Source: Xanthomonas cissicola (GTDB lineage Bacteria > Pseudomonadota > Gammaproteobacteria > Xanthomonadales > Xanthomonadaceae). From it: a stretch of DNA of 64,000 bases. Below the pieces are notes generated by a model, which worked only from the letters and a program-made list of their open reading frames with translations, was not told where the DNA came from and searched no databases. The stretch covers positions 1 to 64,000 of the forward strand of contig NZ_VZPL01000020.1 of assembly GCF_008801575.1 (NCBI RefSeq), given 5' to 3'. This document shows, one piece after another, positions 25,189 through 32,734 of the stretch. A program made the translations under genes and the position numbers. Positions within the stretch are counted from its first letter, which is position 1. Every line of letters begins with the position of its first letter.

Positions 25189-26262
25189 GTGGGTGTGGCG
25201 GTGACTGGCAAACGCGGATGTCTGGCCGTGCTGGGTACGGTAGTGCTGCTCGTAGCGCTGCTGGCGATTGCCGCCGTGGTGGCGTGGCGGCATTACCTGC
25301 ACTTCGCCGATACCCCCGTGCCTGCGAGCGCGCCCAGCGTGGTGATTGCGCCCGGCGATTCGCTCAAGGCTACATTGCGCAAGCTGCGCGCTGCCGGCCT
25401 GGCGCAGGGTACCGAGCTGGAATGGCAGCTGCTGGCGCGCCAGGTCGATGCGGCCGGCAAGCTCAAGGTGGGCGAGTACGCGCTGTCGCCAGCGCTGTCG
25501 CCGCGCGAACTGCTGACGCGCATGCGCCAGGGGAGGGTGATCCAGTACCGCTTCACGATCGTGGAAGGCTGGAATTTCCGTCAGCTGCGCGCCGCACTGG
25601 CGACCGCCACGCCGCTGCAACATTCCATCGATGCGCTGGACGATGCGGCACTGATGGCCCGGCTGGGAGTTGCCAGGCAGCATCCGGAAGGGCGCTTCCT
25701 GCCGGAAACCTATGTGTACCAGCGTGGCGACAGCGATATCGATGTACTCAAGCGCGCGCATGCGGCCATGGACAAGGCATTGGCGCAGGCCTGGGAGCAG
25801 CGCGCCCCGAACCTGCCACTCGCCTCGCCGGAGCAGGCATTGATCCTGGCCTCGATCATCGAAAAAGAAACGGCCCTGGCCTCCGAGCGCCCGCTCATCG
25901 CCGGGGTGTTCCTGCGCCGCTTGCAGCTGGGCATGAAGCTGCAGACCGACCCCACCGTGATCTACGGCATCGGCAGCAGCTACGACGGCAATATCCGTCG
26001 CCGCGACCTGACCACCGATACGCCGTACAACACCTACACCCGTACCGGCCTGACGCCGACGCCGATCGCCATGCCGGGCCGCGAGGCGCTGCTGGCGGCG
26101 GTGCGGCCGGCGCCCGGCGAGGCGCTGTATTTCGTGGCGGTGGGCGATGGCACCGGGGCGCACGCGTTCTCGGCCACGTTGGCCGAACATAACGCAGCGG
26201 TGGCGCGCTATCTGCAGCGCCGCCGGCTGCCGAGCACGCCGCAGACGGAGCCTATGCCATGA
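25189..26262 (+). CDS. mltG: Endolytic peptidoglycan transglycosylase MltG
   Basis: MltG cuts nascent glycan strands and helps set their length. The 357-residue protein has one N-terminal membrane helix (about 13-35), a LysM-like segment (I-A-P-G-D-S-L near 63) and the YceG domain with the catalytic glutamate in S-I-I-E-K-E-T and the L-Q-T-D-P-T-V-I-Y-G segment. The start codon is GTG; 25189 gives the longest frame and GTG 25195 or 25201 are alternatives. The stop overlaps the holB start (ATGA). In enterics tmk lies between; it is absent here. Confidence 0.94.
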   Translation: MGVAVTGKRGCLAVLGTVVLLVALLAIAAVVAWRHYLHFADTPVPASAPSVVIAPGDSLKATLRKLRAAGLAQGTELEWQLLARQVDAAGKLKVGEYALSPALSPRELLTRMRQGRVIQYRFTIVEGWNFRQLRAALATATPLQHSIDALDDAALMARLGVARQHPEGRFLPETYVYQRGDSDIDVLKRAHAAMDKALAQAWEQRAPNLPLASPEQALILASIIEKETALASERPLIAGVFLRRLQLGMKLQTDPTVIYGIGSSYDGNIRRRDLTTDTPYNTYTRTGLTPTPIAMPGREALLAAVRPAPGEALYFVAVGDGTGAHAFSATLAEHNAAVARYLQRRRLPSTPQTEPMP

Positions 26263-27218
26263 CCGCCGCATTTTCGCCCTGGCAGCAGCGCGCCTTCGAC
26301 CAGACCGTGGCTGCACTGGATGCGGGGCGCCTTGGACATGGGTTGCTGATCTGCGGCCCGGAAGGTCTGGGCAAGCGTGCCGTCGCCCTGGCCCTGGCCG
26401 AGCACGTCCTGGCCAGCTCGCCAGACCCGGCACTGGCGCAGCGCACGCGCCAGCTGATTGCCGCCGGTACCCACCCGGACCTGCAACTGGTCTCGTTCAT
26501 TCCCAATCGCACCGGCGACAAGCTGCGTACCGAGATCGTCATCGAGCAGGTGCGCGAGATTTCGCAGAAGCTCGCGCTGACCCCGCAGTACGGCATTGCC
26601 CAGGTCGTGATCGTCGACCCGGCCGATGCGATCAATCGCTCGGCCTGCAATGCCTTGCTCAAGACCCTGGAAGAGCCGTCGCCGGGGCGCTACCTGTGGT
26701 TGATCAGCGCGCAGCCAGCGCGTCTGCCGGCGACCATCCGCAGCCGCTGTCAGCGCCTGGAATTCAAGTTGCCGCCTGCGCACGAGGCGCTGGCCTGGTT
26801 GCTCTCGCAAGGTGTGAGCGAGCGCGCCGCACAGGAAGCGCTGGACGCCGCGCGCGGCCACCCCGGTCTGGCTGCGCAGTGGTTGCGCGAAGATGGCCTG
26901 GCCGTCCGGCGTGCGGTTGCGCAGGATCTGGAGCAGATCGCCAATGGACGCGCCGGCGCAGTCGATGTCGCGCAGCGTTGGACCAACGATGGCCAGGCCG
27001 ACCAGCGCCTGCGCCATGCCGCCGATCTGGCATTGGCACAGGCATCGGCCGGCTTGACCGATCCATCGCGGTTGCACAAGCTTGCGACCTGGTTCGACGC
27101 TGCCAACCGCACCCGCGATCTGCTGCGCACCACCGTCCGCGCCGACCTGGCGGTGACGGAATTGTTGCTGTCCTGGCGCGAGGGAGAGCGCCAGCCACGT
27201 TCTAGGGGAACTCGATGA
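26259..27218 (+). CDS. holB: DNA polymerase III subunit delta'
   Basis: This 319-residue protein is the delta' subunit of the clamp loader. It has a Walker-A-like G-P-E-G-L-G-K-R, then A-C-N-A-L-L-K-T-L-E-E-P-S-P and the sensor I-R-S-R-C-Q-R. Compared with DnaX, the zinc-binding cysteine cluster is missing. ATGA overlaps join it to mltG upstream and pilZ downstream, so the three are translated as a unit. The start fits the family (W-Q-Q-R-A-F-D). Confidence 0.94.
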   Translation: MTAAFSPWQQRAFDQTVAALDAGRLGHGLLICGPEGLGKRAVALALAEHVLASSPDPALAQRTRQLIAAGTHPDLQLVSFIPNRTGDKLRTEIVIEQVREISQKLALTPQYGIAQVVIVDPADAINRSACNALLKTLEEPSPGRYLWLISAQPARLPATIRSRCQRLEFKLPPAHEALAWLLSQGVSERAAQEALDAARGHPGLAAQWLREDGLAVRRAVAQDLEQIANGRAGAVDVAQRWTNDGQADQRLRHAADLALAQASAGLTDPSRLHKLATWFDAANRTRDLLRTTVRADLAVTELLLSWREGERQPRSRGTR

Positions 27219-27568
27219 GTGCAATGAATGCACGCCAAGGCATTTTGTCGCTGGCGTTGAAAGACAAGCCAGCGCTCTACAGCGCCTACATGCCGTTCGT
27301 GAAAGGCGGCGGCATGTTCGTGCCCACGCCCAAGCGCTACATGTTGGGCGATGAAGTCTTCCTGCTGCTGACCCTGCCGGACTCCAGCGAGCGTCTGCCG
27401 GTCGCCGGCAAGGTCATCTGGACCACGCCTGCCGGCGCACAGGGCAACCGCGCCGCCGGCATCGGCGTGCAGTTCCCCGACGGCCCGGAAGGCGAGGCGG
27501 TGCGCAACAAGATCGAGACGCTGCTGGCCGGATTGACCACCTCGGACAAGCCGACGCATACGATGTAA
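27215..27568 (+). CDS. pilZ: Type IV pilus assembly protein PilZ
   Basis: This 117-residue protein is the founding-type PilZ needed for twitching motility. It shows the family pattern L-K-D-K-P-A-L-Y-S-A-Y-M-P-F-V-K-G-G-G and F-V-P-T-P-K-R, with G-K-V-I-W-T-T-P in the barrel and G-I-G-V-Q-F. It lacks the R-x3-R and D/N-x-S-x2-G residues that bind cyclic di-GMP, as known for the Xanthomonas PilZ, which instead binds PilB and FimX. The start overlaps the holB stop by ATGA. Confidence 0.95.
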   Translation: MSAMNARQGILSLALKDKPALYSAYMPFVKGGGMFVPTPKRYMLGDEVFLLLTLPDSSERLPVAGKVIWTTPAGAQGNRAAGIGVQFPDGPEGEAVRNKIETLLAGLTTSDKPTHTM

Positions 27569-27687
27569 GCGGCAGCGGCGCGGCAAGACGGCAGCGAGGC
27601 TTGCGGTGGAGCCGCTAGGTCATCGCGGCAGACCGGTGCGATGGAGGTGCCATCTCGCTGGCGTGCAAGAGGGCAAGTAAACAATTG

Positions 27688-27715
27688 TTGACGACTGCCG
27701 CCGCTGCCCTATAAT
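27688..27715 (+). promoter_or_regulatory. Strong sigma-70 promoter of tRNA-Val
   Basis: TTGACG (27688-27693) and a perfect TATAAT (27710-27715) are separated by 16 bases and lie 17 bases before the tRNA. This is among the clearest vegetative promoters in the window. Confidence 0.85.
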
Positions 27716-27732
27716 GTGCGGCTCGAGTCACC

Positions 27733-27807
27733 GGGCGGTTAGCTCAGCGGTAGAGCATTGCCTTCACACGGCAAGGGTCACAGGTTCGAACCCTGTACCG
27801 CCCACCA
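27733..27807 (+). tRNA. tRNA-Val (anticodon CAC)
   Basis: The acceptor stem pairs GGGCGGT with ACCGCCC, followed by A and an encoded CCA. The D arm contains TAGCTCAGCGGTAGAGC, the anticodon arm TTGCC-TTCACAC-GGCAA gives anticodon CAC for GUG codons, and the T arm is CAGGTTCGAACCCTG. It stands alone, with its own promoter and terminator. Confidence 0.97.
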
Positions 27808-27843
27808 TTGAAATCCAGGCATTCCATGGGTTTCGACGCGAAG

Positions 27844-27871
27844 AAAAAAGCCGGCCATGCGCCGGTTTTTT
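27844..27871 (+). terminator. Terminator after tRNA-Val
   Basis: CCGGC (27851-27855) pairs with GCCGG (27861-27865); an A-run before and six Ts after (27866-27871) extend the stem. It looks like a normal intrinsic terminator, possibly active in both directions. Confidence 0.75.
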
Positions 27872-28199
27872 GTTGTCTTCCGCCATCCTGCAAAGCCTTC
27901 TCTATCGGCCACCTCATCAGGTGGTAGGCCGCAGACGCGATCAACCATGTTGAATGCATGGCGTTGCAATGGACGAACCTGGCTGACCGCAATTGCCGAC
28001 GCTATGCGTCGTGACAACGCAGTTGGGCGATCAGCACGATGCCATCGTTGGCTTTCTAGACGATCCGGTGTTCGTCATTGCTGGTGGGCAACGGTATGTT
28101 CAAGCCGCCGATGGCTTAGTCAATCGCTTGTGTCTGCTTGTTGCGGGCTCAGCAAGGACTTGCCATCCTTCGATGCCCCGCGTTGAAGAAGGTGTAGCG
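27872..28199. other. Gap of 328 bases with no recognised gene
   Basis: Frames here are open but without recognisable similarity or start signals. The only support for function is a ribosome binding site (GAAGG) at the right edge, which belongs to the lipoprotein gene that follows. Confidence 0.5.
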
Positions 28200-28526
28200 A
28201 TGAAGGCGCCGCTTGGAAGTGCTCTGGTTGCGATGGCGTTGCTGGCTGGCTGTGCCCGCGATGTGGGCGAGCAGTACGTGGGCAAGTGGGTCGATGTGAA
28301 GTCGGAAAAGCACGTGCTGAGCATCGAGCACAATGGCGAAAGTTTCATCATTCGCGACACCCAGCCGGAACTGTTCGGCAATGGCGTCAAGACGCGCAAT
28401 CATCCGGCGCTGCTGACCAAGGGGGTGCTGCAGGTGTCCAACGGGGTCGGCACTGTCAACTACGCGATCGATGAGGCGACCGGCAAGCTGAGCACGGGCG
28501 ATACCGAATACATGCGGGTGAAGTGA
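28200..28526 (+). CDS. Small putative lipoprotein
   Basis: Starting at ATG 28200 behind GAAGG, the 108-residue precursor has a short signal with lipobox L-L-A-G-C at residues 14-18, then C-A-R-D-V-G-E-Q-Y-V-G-K-W-V-D and a small beta-rich domain (H-V-L-S-I-E-H-N-G-E-S-F-I-I). The pattern of a signal peptide followed by a Y-x-G-K-W start suggests a small lipocalin-like or DUF-type domain; I cannot name the family. The upstream extension of the frame has no signal and is not supported. Confidence 0.7.
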   Translation: MKAPLGSALVAMALLAGCARDVGEQYVGKWVDVKSEKHVLSIEHNGESFIIRDTQPELFGNGVKTRNHPALLTKGVLQVSNGVGTVNYAIDEATGKLSTGDTEYMRVK

Positions 28527-28759
28527 CGGCGAGACGCTTGGTCAACGGCATGCGATGGGCGTGCGGCGCTGCGATAGGCGAGGTGATCGATTCGCCAGAT
28601 AGCTGCCTCATGTCGTTTGGATTGCGGCGCATACGGCGATGAGCGTGGGCTGCGCATCCATGCGCTGAGTGCGCATACCATGTCTTCACTTACCGCGCCT
28701 GAGTGTGGAAGTCGTGCATGCATGCGTCGCCTGACCAGTCGTGTAAGTTCGCGCTTGCC

Positions 28760-30358
28760 CTATGCACGCGCCGCCGTCTGCGCCTGCATCCAGCGCCACA
28801 GCGTGGTGCGCGAGACGCCGAGCGCTTGCGCGGCAAGGGCGCGGTTGCCGTTGGCGCGGTCGAGCGCGACGCGGACTGCACTGGCAGTGAGCTGCAGGCG
28901 AGAGGTCGCTAAATCGGCACGCTCACGTGGTGCGCCGCGGTTGTCGGCAGGCGTATCGAATAATTCCGGCGCCCAGCGTTCGAGTTGCTCCAGGCTCAGG
29001 CTGTCGTGCGCTTGGGCTTTCCAGTGAATGCACAGGCGTTCGACCAGGTTGCGCAGTTCGCGCACGTTGCCGGGCCAGGGGTGTTGCTGGAGGCGTTGCA
29101 ATGCAGATGGCGACAACGGCGATGGAATGCTGCCGAGTTGCTGGAAATAATGCGCAAGCAATAGGGCGATGTCGTGGTGGCGGTCTCGCAACGGCGGTAG
29201 TGCAATGCGCAGCGCGGCAAGGCGATAGAACAGGTCGCGGCGGAAGCGGCCTTGTTCGACCAACTGCTGCAGTTCCTGCAGGCTGGCGGCGACCACGCGC
29301 ACGTCGATCGCGACGGGCATGGTTGCGCCGACACGCAGCACTTCGCGCTCTTCCAATACGCGCAATAGCCGCGTTTGCAACGGCATCGGTAACTCGCCAA
29401 TTTCGTCGAGGAATAGCGTGCCGTCCTGCGCGGTTTCGATCAGGCCGGTGTGGCCGCCGCGGCGGGCTCCGGTGAAGGCGCCGTCGCTGTAGCCGAACAG
29501 TTCCGCCTCCAGCAACGATTCGCTGATGGCGCCACAATTGATCGCCACGAAACGGCCGCGGCGGCGACTGCCGGCATGCAGTTGTCGTGCGACCAGTTCT
29601 TTGCCGGTGCCGGTTTCGCCGCTGATCAACACGGTGCCGGCATGCGGTGCGTACAGTTGCACCAACTCGCGCACGTGCAGCATTGCGCTGTCGTCGCCCA
29701 GCAGGGCGTCGGCCCGTCGTGCGCGGCGCGTGGCGGTACGGCCGGCAACGCGATCCGTGCCTGGAGCAGTGCCCAGCGTGATGGCCTGTTCCAGCGCATG
29801 ACGCACCGAATCGGCCGAATACAGCAGCACGCCAGGCAGCCCGGCCTGCTCGGCGAAGTCGATCGCCATGCCGGTGCCGACAATGACCTGGATGCCGCTG
29901 GCGCGCAGATCGGCGATGCAGTCGCGTGCGTCTTCGGCGGTGACGAAACGGCGGTGTTCGATCTCCAGGTCGAAGCTGTGCTGGAAGGCGTGAAACGACG
30001 GCACATCGGTGGCATGGGTGACCACGCCGATGCGCGGCGCAATGCGGCGCGCCCGCGCCAGCGCTTCCATCAGATCGAACCCGGTGGCCTGGATGGGCGC
30101 GAAGGGCAGCGCGAGCCGGCTGCGCAGGTACGCTGCATTGGATCCGCCCGCCACCAGCGCGTCGCAGCGCTCGCGTCGCAGCCGCTGGCCGATGACCTCG
30201 ACCGCTTCGGCAAAGCCGAGGTTGATCTGCTCGATGCGTGCGCGCTGGTCGAACTCGGGGATGACATCGGCCAGCAGGCCGGTCAGGCGCGAGACGCTGA
30301 CGGTCCAGATGAAGGGCAAGGAAGCGTCCGCGGTTTCCGGAAGGGTAGGGCTGCGCAT
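28760..30358 (-). CDS. prpR: Propionate catabolism activator PrpR (sigma-54 dependent)
   Basis: The 532-residue protein has a PrpR_N sensor domain (about 10-190, with V-G-T-G-M-A near its end), an AAA+ sigma-54 interaction domain with G-E-T-G-T-G-K-E, the G-A-F-T-G-A loop that contacts sigma-54, and L-F-L-D-E-I-G-E-L, then a C-terminal Fis-type helix-turn-helix (A-A-Q-A-L-G-V-S-R-T-T-L-W-R). It senses 2-methylcitrate in enterics. I start it at ATG 30356-30358, which gives M-R-S-P-T-L-P; a longer frame reaches into the shared promoter region. It is divergent from prpB, which has a matching sigma-54 promoter. Confidence 0.93.
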   Translation of the reverse strand: MRSPTLPETADASLPFIWTVSVSRLTGLLADVIPEFDQRARIEQINLGFAEAVEVIGQRLRRERCDALVAGGSNAAYLRSRLALPFAPIQATGFDLMEALARARRIAPRIGVVTHATDVPSFHAFQHSFDLEIEHRRFVTAEDARDCIADLRASGIQVIVGTGMAIDFAEQAGLPGVLLYSADSVRHALEQAITLGTAPGTDRVAGRTATRRARRADALLGDDSAMLHVRELVQLYAPHAGTVLISGETGTGKELVARQLHAGSRRRGRFVAINCGAISESLLEAELFGYSDGAFTGARRGGHTGLIETAQDGTLFLDEIGELPMPLQTRLLRVLEEREVLRVGATMPVAIDVRVVAASLQELQQLVEQGRFRRDLFYRLAALRIALPPLRDRHHDIALLLAHYFQQLGSIPSPLSPSALQRLQQHPWPGNVRELRNLVERLCIHWKAQAHDSLSLEQLERWAPELFDTPADNRGAPRERADLATSRLQLTASAVRVALDRANGNRALAAQALGVSRTTLWRWMQAQTAARA

Positions 30359-30399
30359 GACGTTGTCGCGTTTCAAGAGTGTTTCAGGGTGAATCAGCC

Positions 30400-30415
30400 G
30401 TTGCAATTTTGCAAC
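30400..30415. promoter_or_regulatory. Palindromic candidate PrpR-binding site
   Basis: GTTGCAA and TTGCAAC are perfect inverted 7-mers around TT. The site lies 42 bases upstream of the prpR start and about 57 bases upstream of the prpB sigma-54 promoter, a suitable place for an activator that works through DNA looping. Confidence 0.55.
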
Positions 30416-30456
30416 AATCGATGCCCTGGGCGGTATGAAAATCAACGAGTTACAAT

Positions 30457-30471
30457 TGGCATGGTGTTTGC
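30457..30471 (+). promoter_or_regulatory. Sigma-54 promoter of the prpBC-acnD-prpF operon
   Basis: TGGCAT (30457-30462), 5 bases, then TTGC (30468-30471) matches the -24/-12 consensus TGGCAC-N5-TTGC at all but one position. It lies 32 bases before the prpB ATG, downstream of the divergent PrpR gene, a sigma-54 activator. Confidence 0.85.
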
Positions 30472-30503
30472 GCCTGCACGGTCATCCCATCCAAGGAACC
30501 GCC

Positions 30504-31400
30504 ATGACGTTCTCGTCCGCTCCCTCTGCCGGCACGCGGTTTCGCGCCGCACTGGCTGCCGAATCGCCGTTGCAGGTAATCGGCGCGATCAATGCCAACC
30601 ATGCGCTGCTGGCGCAGCGCGCAGGCTATCAGGCGATTTATCTGTCAGGCGGCGGCGTGGCGGCCGGGTCGCTGGGGTTGCCGGATCTGGGCATCAACAC
30701 GCTGGAAGACGTGCTGATCGACGTGCGCCGTATCACCGACGTGTGCGAGCTGCCGCTGTTGGTGGATGTGGACACCGGTTTTGGCCCGAGCGCATTCAAC
30801 ATCGAGCGCACCATCAAGTCGCTGATCAAGGCGGGCGCGGGCGGTTGCCATATCGAAGACCAGGTTGGTGCCAAGCGCTGCGGTCACCGGCCGGGCAAGG
30901 AAATCGTGAGCCAGGGCGAGATGGCGGATCGGGTCAAGGCCGCAGCCGATGCCAAGACCGATGCGGCGTTCTTCCTGATTGCGCGTACCGACGCAATCCA
31001 GATGGAAGGCGTGGAGGCGGCGATCGAACGCGCCATCGCCTGCGTGGAAGCGGGTGCGGACGGCATCTTCGCCGAAGCCGCCTACGACCTGGATACCTAC
31101 AAGCGTTTTGTCGATGCAGTGCGCGTGCCGGTGCTGGCCAACATCACCGAGTTCGGCAAGACCCCGCTGTTTACGCGCGACCAGCTGGCGCAAGCCGGCG
31201 TGGCGATCCAGCTGTTTCCGCTGTCGGCATTTCGCGCCGCCAACAAGGCGGCTGAGGCGGTTTATACGGCGATTCGGCGCGACGGTCATCAGCAGGGCGT
31301 GCTGGACAGCATGCAGACGCGCGAAGAGCTGTACGAACGCATCGGCTATCACGAGTACGAGCAGCGGCTGGACGCGTTGTTTGCGCGCAAAGGCGCATGA
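30504..31400 (+). CDS. prpB: 2-methylisocitrate lyase
   Basis: PrpB splits 2-methylisocitrate to pyruvate and succinate, the last step of the methylcitrate cycle. The 298-residue protein has the magnesium-binding D88-V-D90 and the active-site loop K124-R-C126-G-H128, plus Y-L-S-G-G near 46-50. The start at 30504 follows AAGGA. The K-R-C-G-H form differs from the usual K-K-C-G-H by one conservative change. The gene is first in the operon behind a sigma-54 promoter. Confidence 0.96.
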   Translation: MTFSSAPSAGTRFRAALAAESPLQVIGAINANHALLAQRAGYQAIYLSGGGVAAGSLGLPDLGINTLEDVLIDVRRITDVCELPLLVDVDTGFGPSAFNIERTIKSLIKAGAGGCHIEDQVGAKRCGHRPGKEIVSQGEMADRVKAAADAKTDAAFFLIARTDAIQMEGVEAAIERAIACVEAGADGIFAEAAYDLDTYKRFVDAVRVPVLANITEFGKTPLFTRDQLAQAGVAIQLFPLSAFRAANKAAEAVYTAIRRDGHQQGVLDSMQTREELYERIGYHEYEQRLDALFARKGA

Positions 31401-31475
31401 TGACGCGTTGCTGATCATCTTCATTGCCACCTCGCACGCCATACCGCGACACCACACAGTTTGGGAGCTCATCGC

Positions 31476-32630
31476 ATGAACGACACTGCCACTTCTGGTT
31501 TCAAGCCGAAAAAGTCCGTCGCCTTGTCCGGCACTGCTGCCGGTAACACGGCCCTGTGCACGGTGGGGCGCAGCGGCAACGATCTGCATTACCGCGGTTA
31601 CGACATTCTCGATCTGGCCACCACCAGCGAGTTCGAAGAGATTGCGTATCTGCTGGTGCACGGGAAGCTGCCCAACCGCGGCGAGCTGCGCGGTTACAAG
31701 GCTAAGCTGCGCTCGCTGCGCGGCGTTCCGGCTGCGGTCAAAACCGCGCTGGAACAGTTGCCTCCGTCGGCGCATCCGATGGACGTGATGCGCACCGGCG
31801 TGTCGGTGCTGGGCTGCCTACAGCCGGAAAAAGACGACCATAACCACCCTGGTGCGCGCGACATCGCCGACAAGCTGATGGCCTCGCTCGGTTCGATGCT
31901 GCTGTACTGGTATCACTACAGCCACAACGGCAAGCGCATCGAGGTAGAGACCGAGGACGATTCCATCGGCGGGCATTTCCTGCACCTGCTGCATGGTTTC
32001 GCGCCCAAGGATTCGTGGGTGCGTGCGATGCATACCAGCCTGATCCTGTATGCCGAGCACGAATTCAATGCGTCCACCTTTGCGAGCCGCGTGATTGCCG
32101 GGACCGGCAGCGATATGTACAGCGCCATCGCCGGTGGCATCGGTGCGCTGCGTGGGCCCAAGCATGGCGGCGCCAACGAAGTGGCGTTCGAAGTGCAGAA
32201 GCGCTACGACACCCCGGACGAAGCAGAAGCCGATATCAAGGCGCGCGTGGAACGCAAGGAAGTGGTGATTGGCTTTGGGCACCCTGTGTACACGGTATCG
32301 GATCCGCGCAACAAGGTGATCAAGGAGGTGGCGCGCGAGCTGTCCGATGAACAGGGCAGCCGCAAGATGTACGACATCGCCGAGCGTTTGGAGAGCGTGA
32401 TGTGGGACATCAAGAAGATGTTCCCGAACCTGGATTGGTTCAGTGCGGTGAGCTACCACATGATGGGCGTGCCGACAGCGATGTTCACCCCCTTGTTCGT
32501 GCTGGCGCGCACAGCCGGCTGGAGCGCGCACATCATCGAGCAGCGCGTGGACGGCAAGATCATTCGCCCCTCGGCCAATTACACCGGGCCGGAAGATCAG
32601 GTGTTCGTGCCGCTGGATCAGCGCAGCTAA
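31476..32630 (+). CDS. prpC: 2-methylcitrate synthase
   Basis: PrpC joins propionyl-CoA and oxaloacetate. The 384-residue protein belongs to the short citrate-synthase family: [11 protein letters not shown], then G-F-G-H-P-V-Y-T with a catalytic histidine, and a C-terminal acidic segment [16 protein letters not shown]. The start at 31476 gives [13 protein letters not shown]. Its place between prpB and acnD distinguishes it from the TCA-cycle enzyme GltA. Confidence 0.95.
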   Translation: MNDTATSGFKPKKSVALSGTAAGNTALCTVGRSGNDLHYRGYDILDLATTSEFEEIAYLLVHGKLPNRGELRGYKAKLRSLRGVPAAVKTALEQLPPSAHPMDVMRTGVSVLGCLQPEKDDHNHPGARDIADKLMASLGSMLLYWYHYSHNGKRIEVETEDDSIGGHFLHLLHGFAPKDSWVRAMHTSLILYAEHEFNASTFASRVIAGTGSDMYSAIAGGIGALRGPKHGGANEVAFEVQKRYDTPDEAEADIKARVERKEVVIGFGHPVYTVSDPRNKVIKEVARELSDEQGSRKMYDIAERLESVMWDIKKMFPNLDWFSAVSYHMMGVPTAMFTPLFVLARTAGWSAHIIEQRVDGKIIRPSANYTGPEDQVFVPLDQRS

Positions 32631-32648
32631 GAGCGTGGGGGCATTGGC

Positions 32649-32695
32649 CCTCATCCGCCCTTCGGGCGCCTTCTCCCGCTTGCGGGAGAAGGGCG
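32649..32695. repeat. Palindromic repeat between prpC and acnD
   Basis: CCTTCTCCCGC (32669-32679) and GCGGGAGAAGG (32682-32692) form an 11-bp perfect hairpin; CCCTCATCCGCCC precedes it. Related elements occur at 46403-46450, 46500-46540 and, more loosely, near 57142. It lies inside an operon, so it probably tunes mRNA decay or readthrough. Confidence 0.7.
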
Positions 32696-32734
32696 CAACC
32701 GCAAAAACCCCCGCCCGCTTCGATATCGCCAGCC

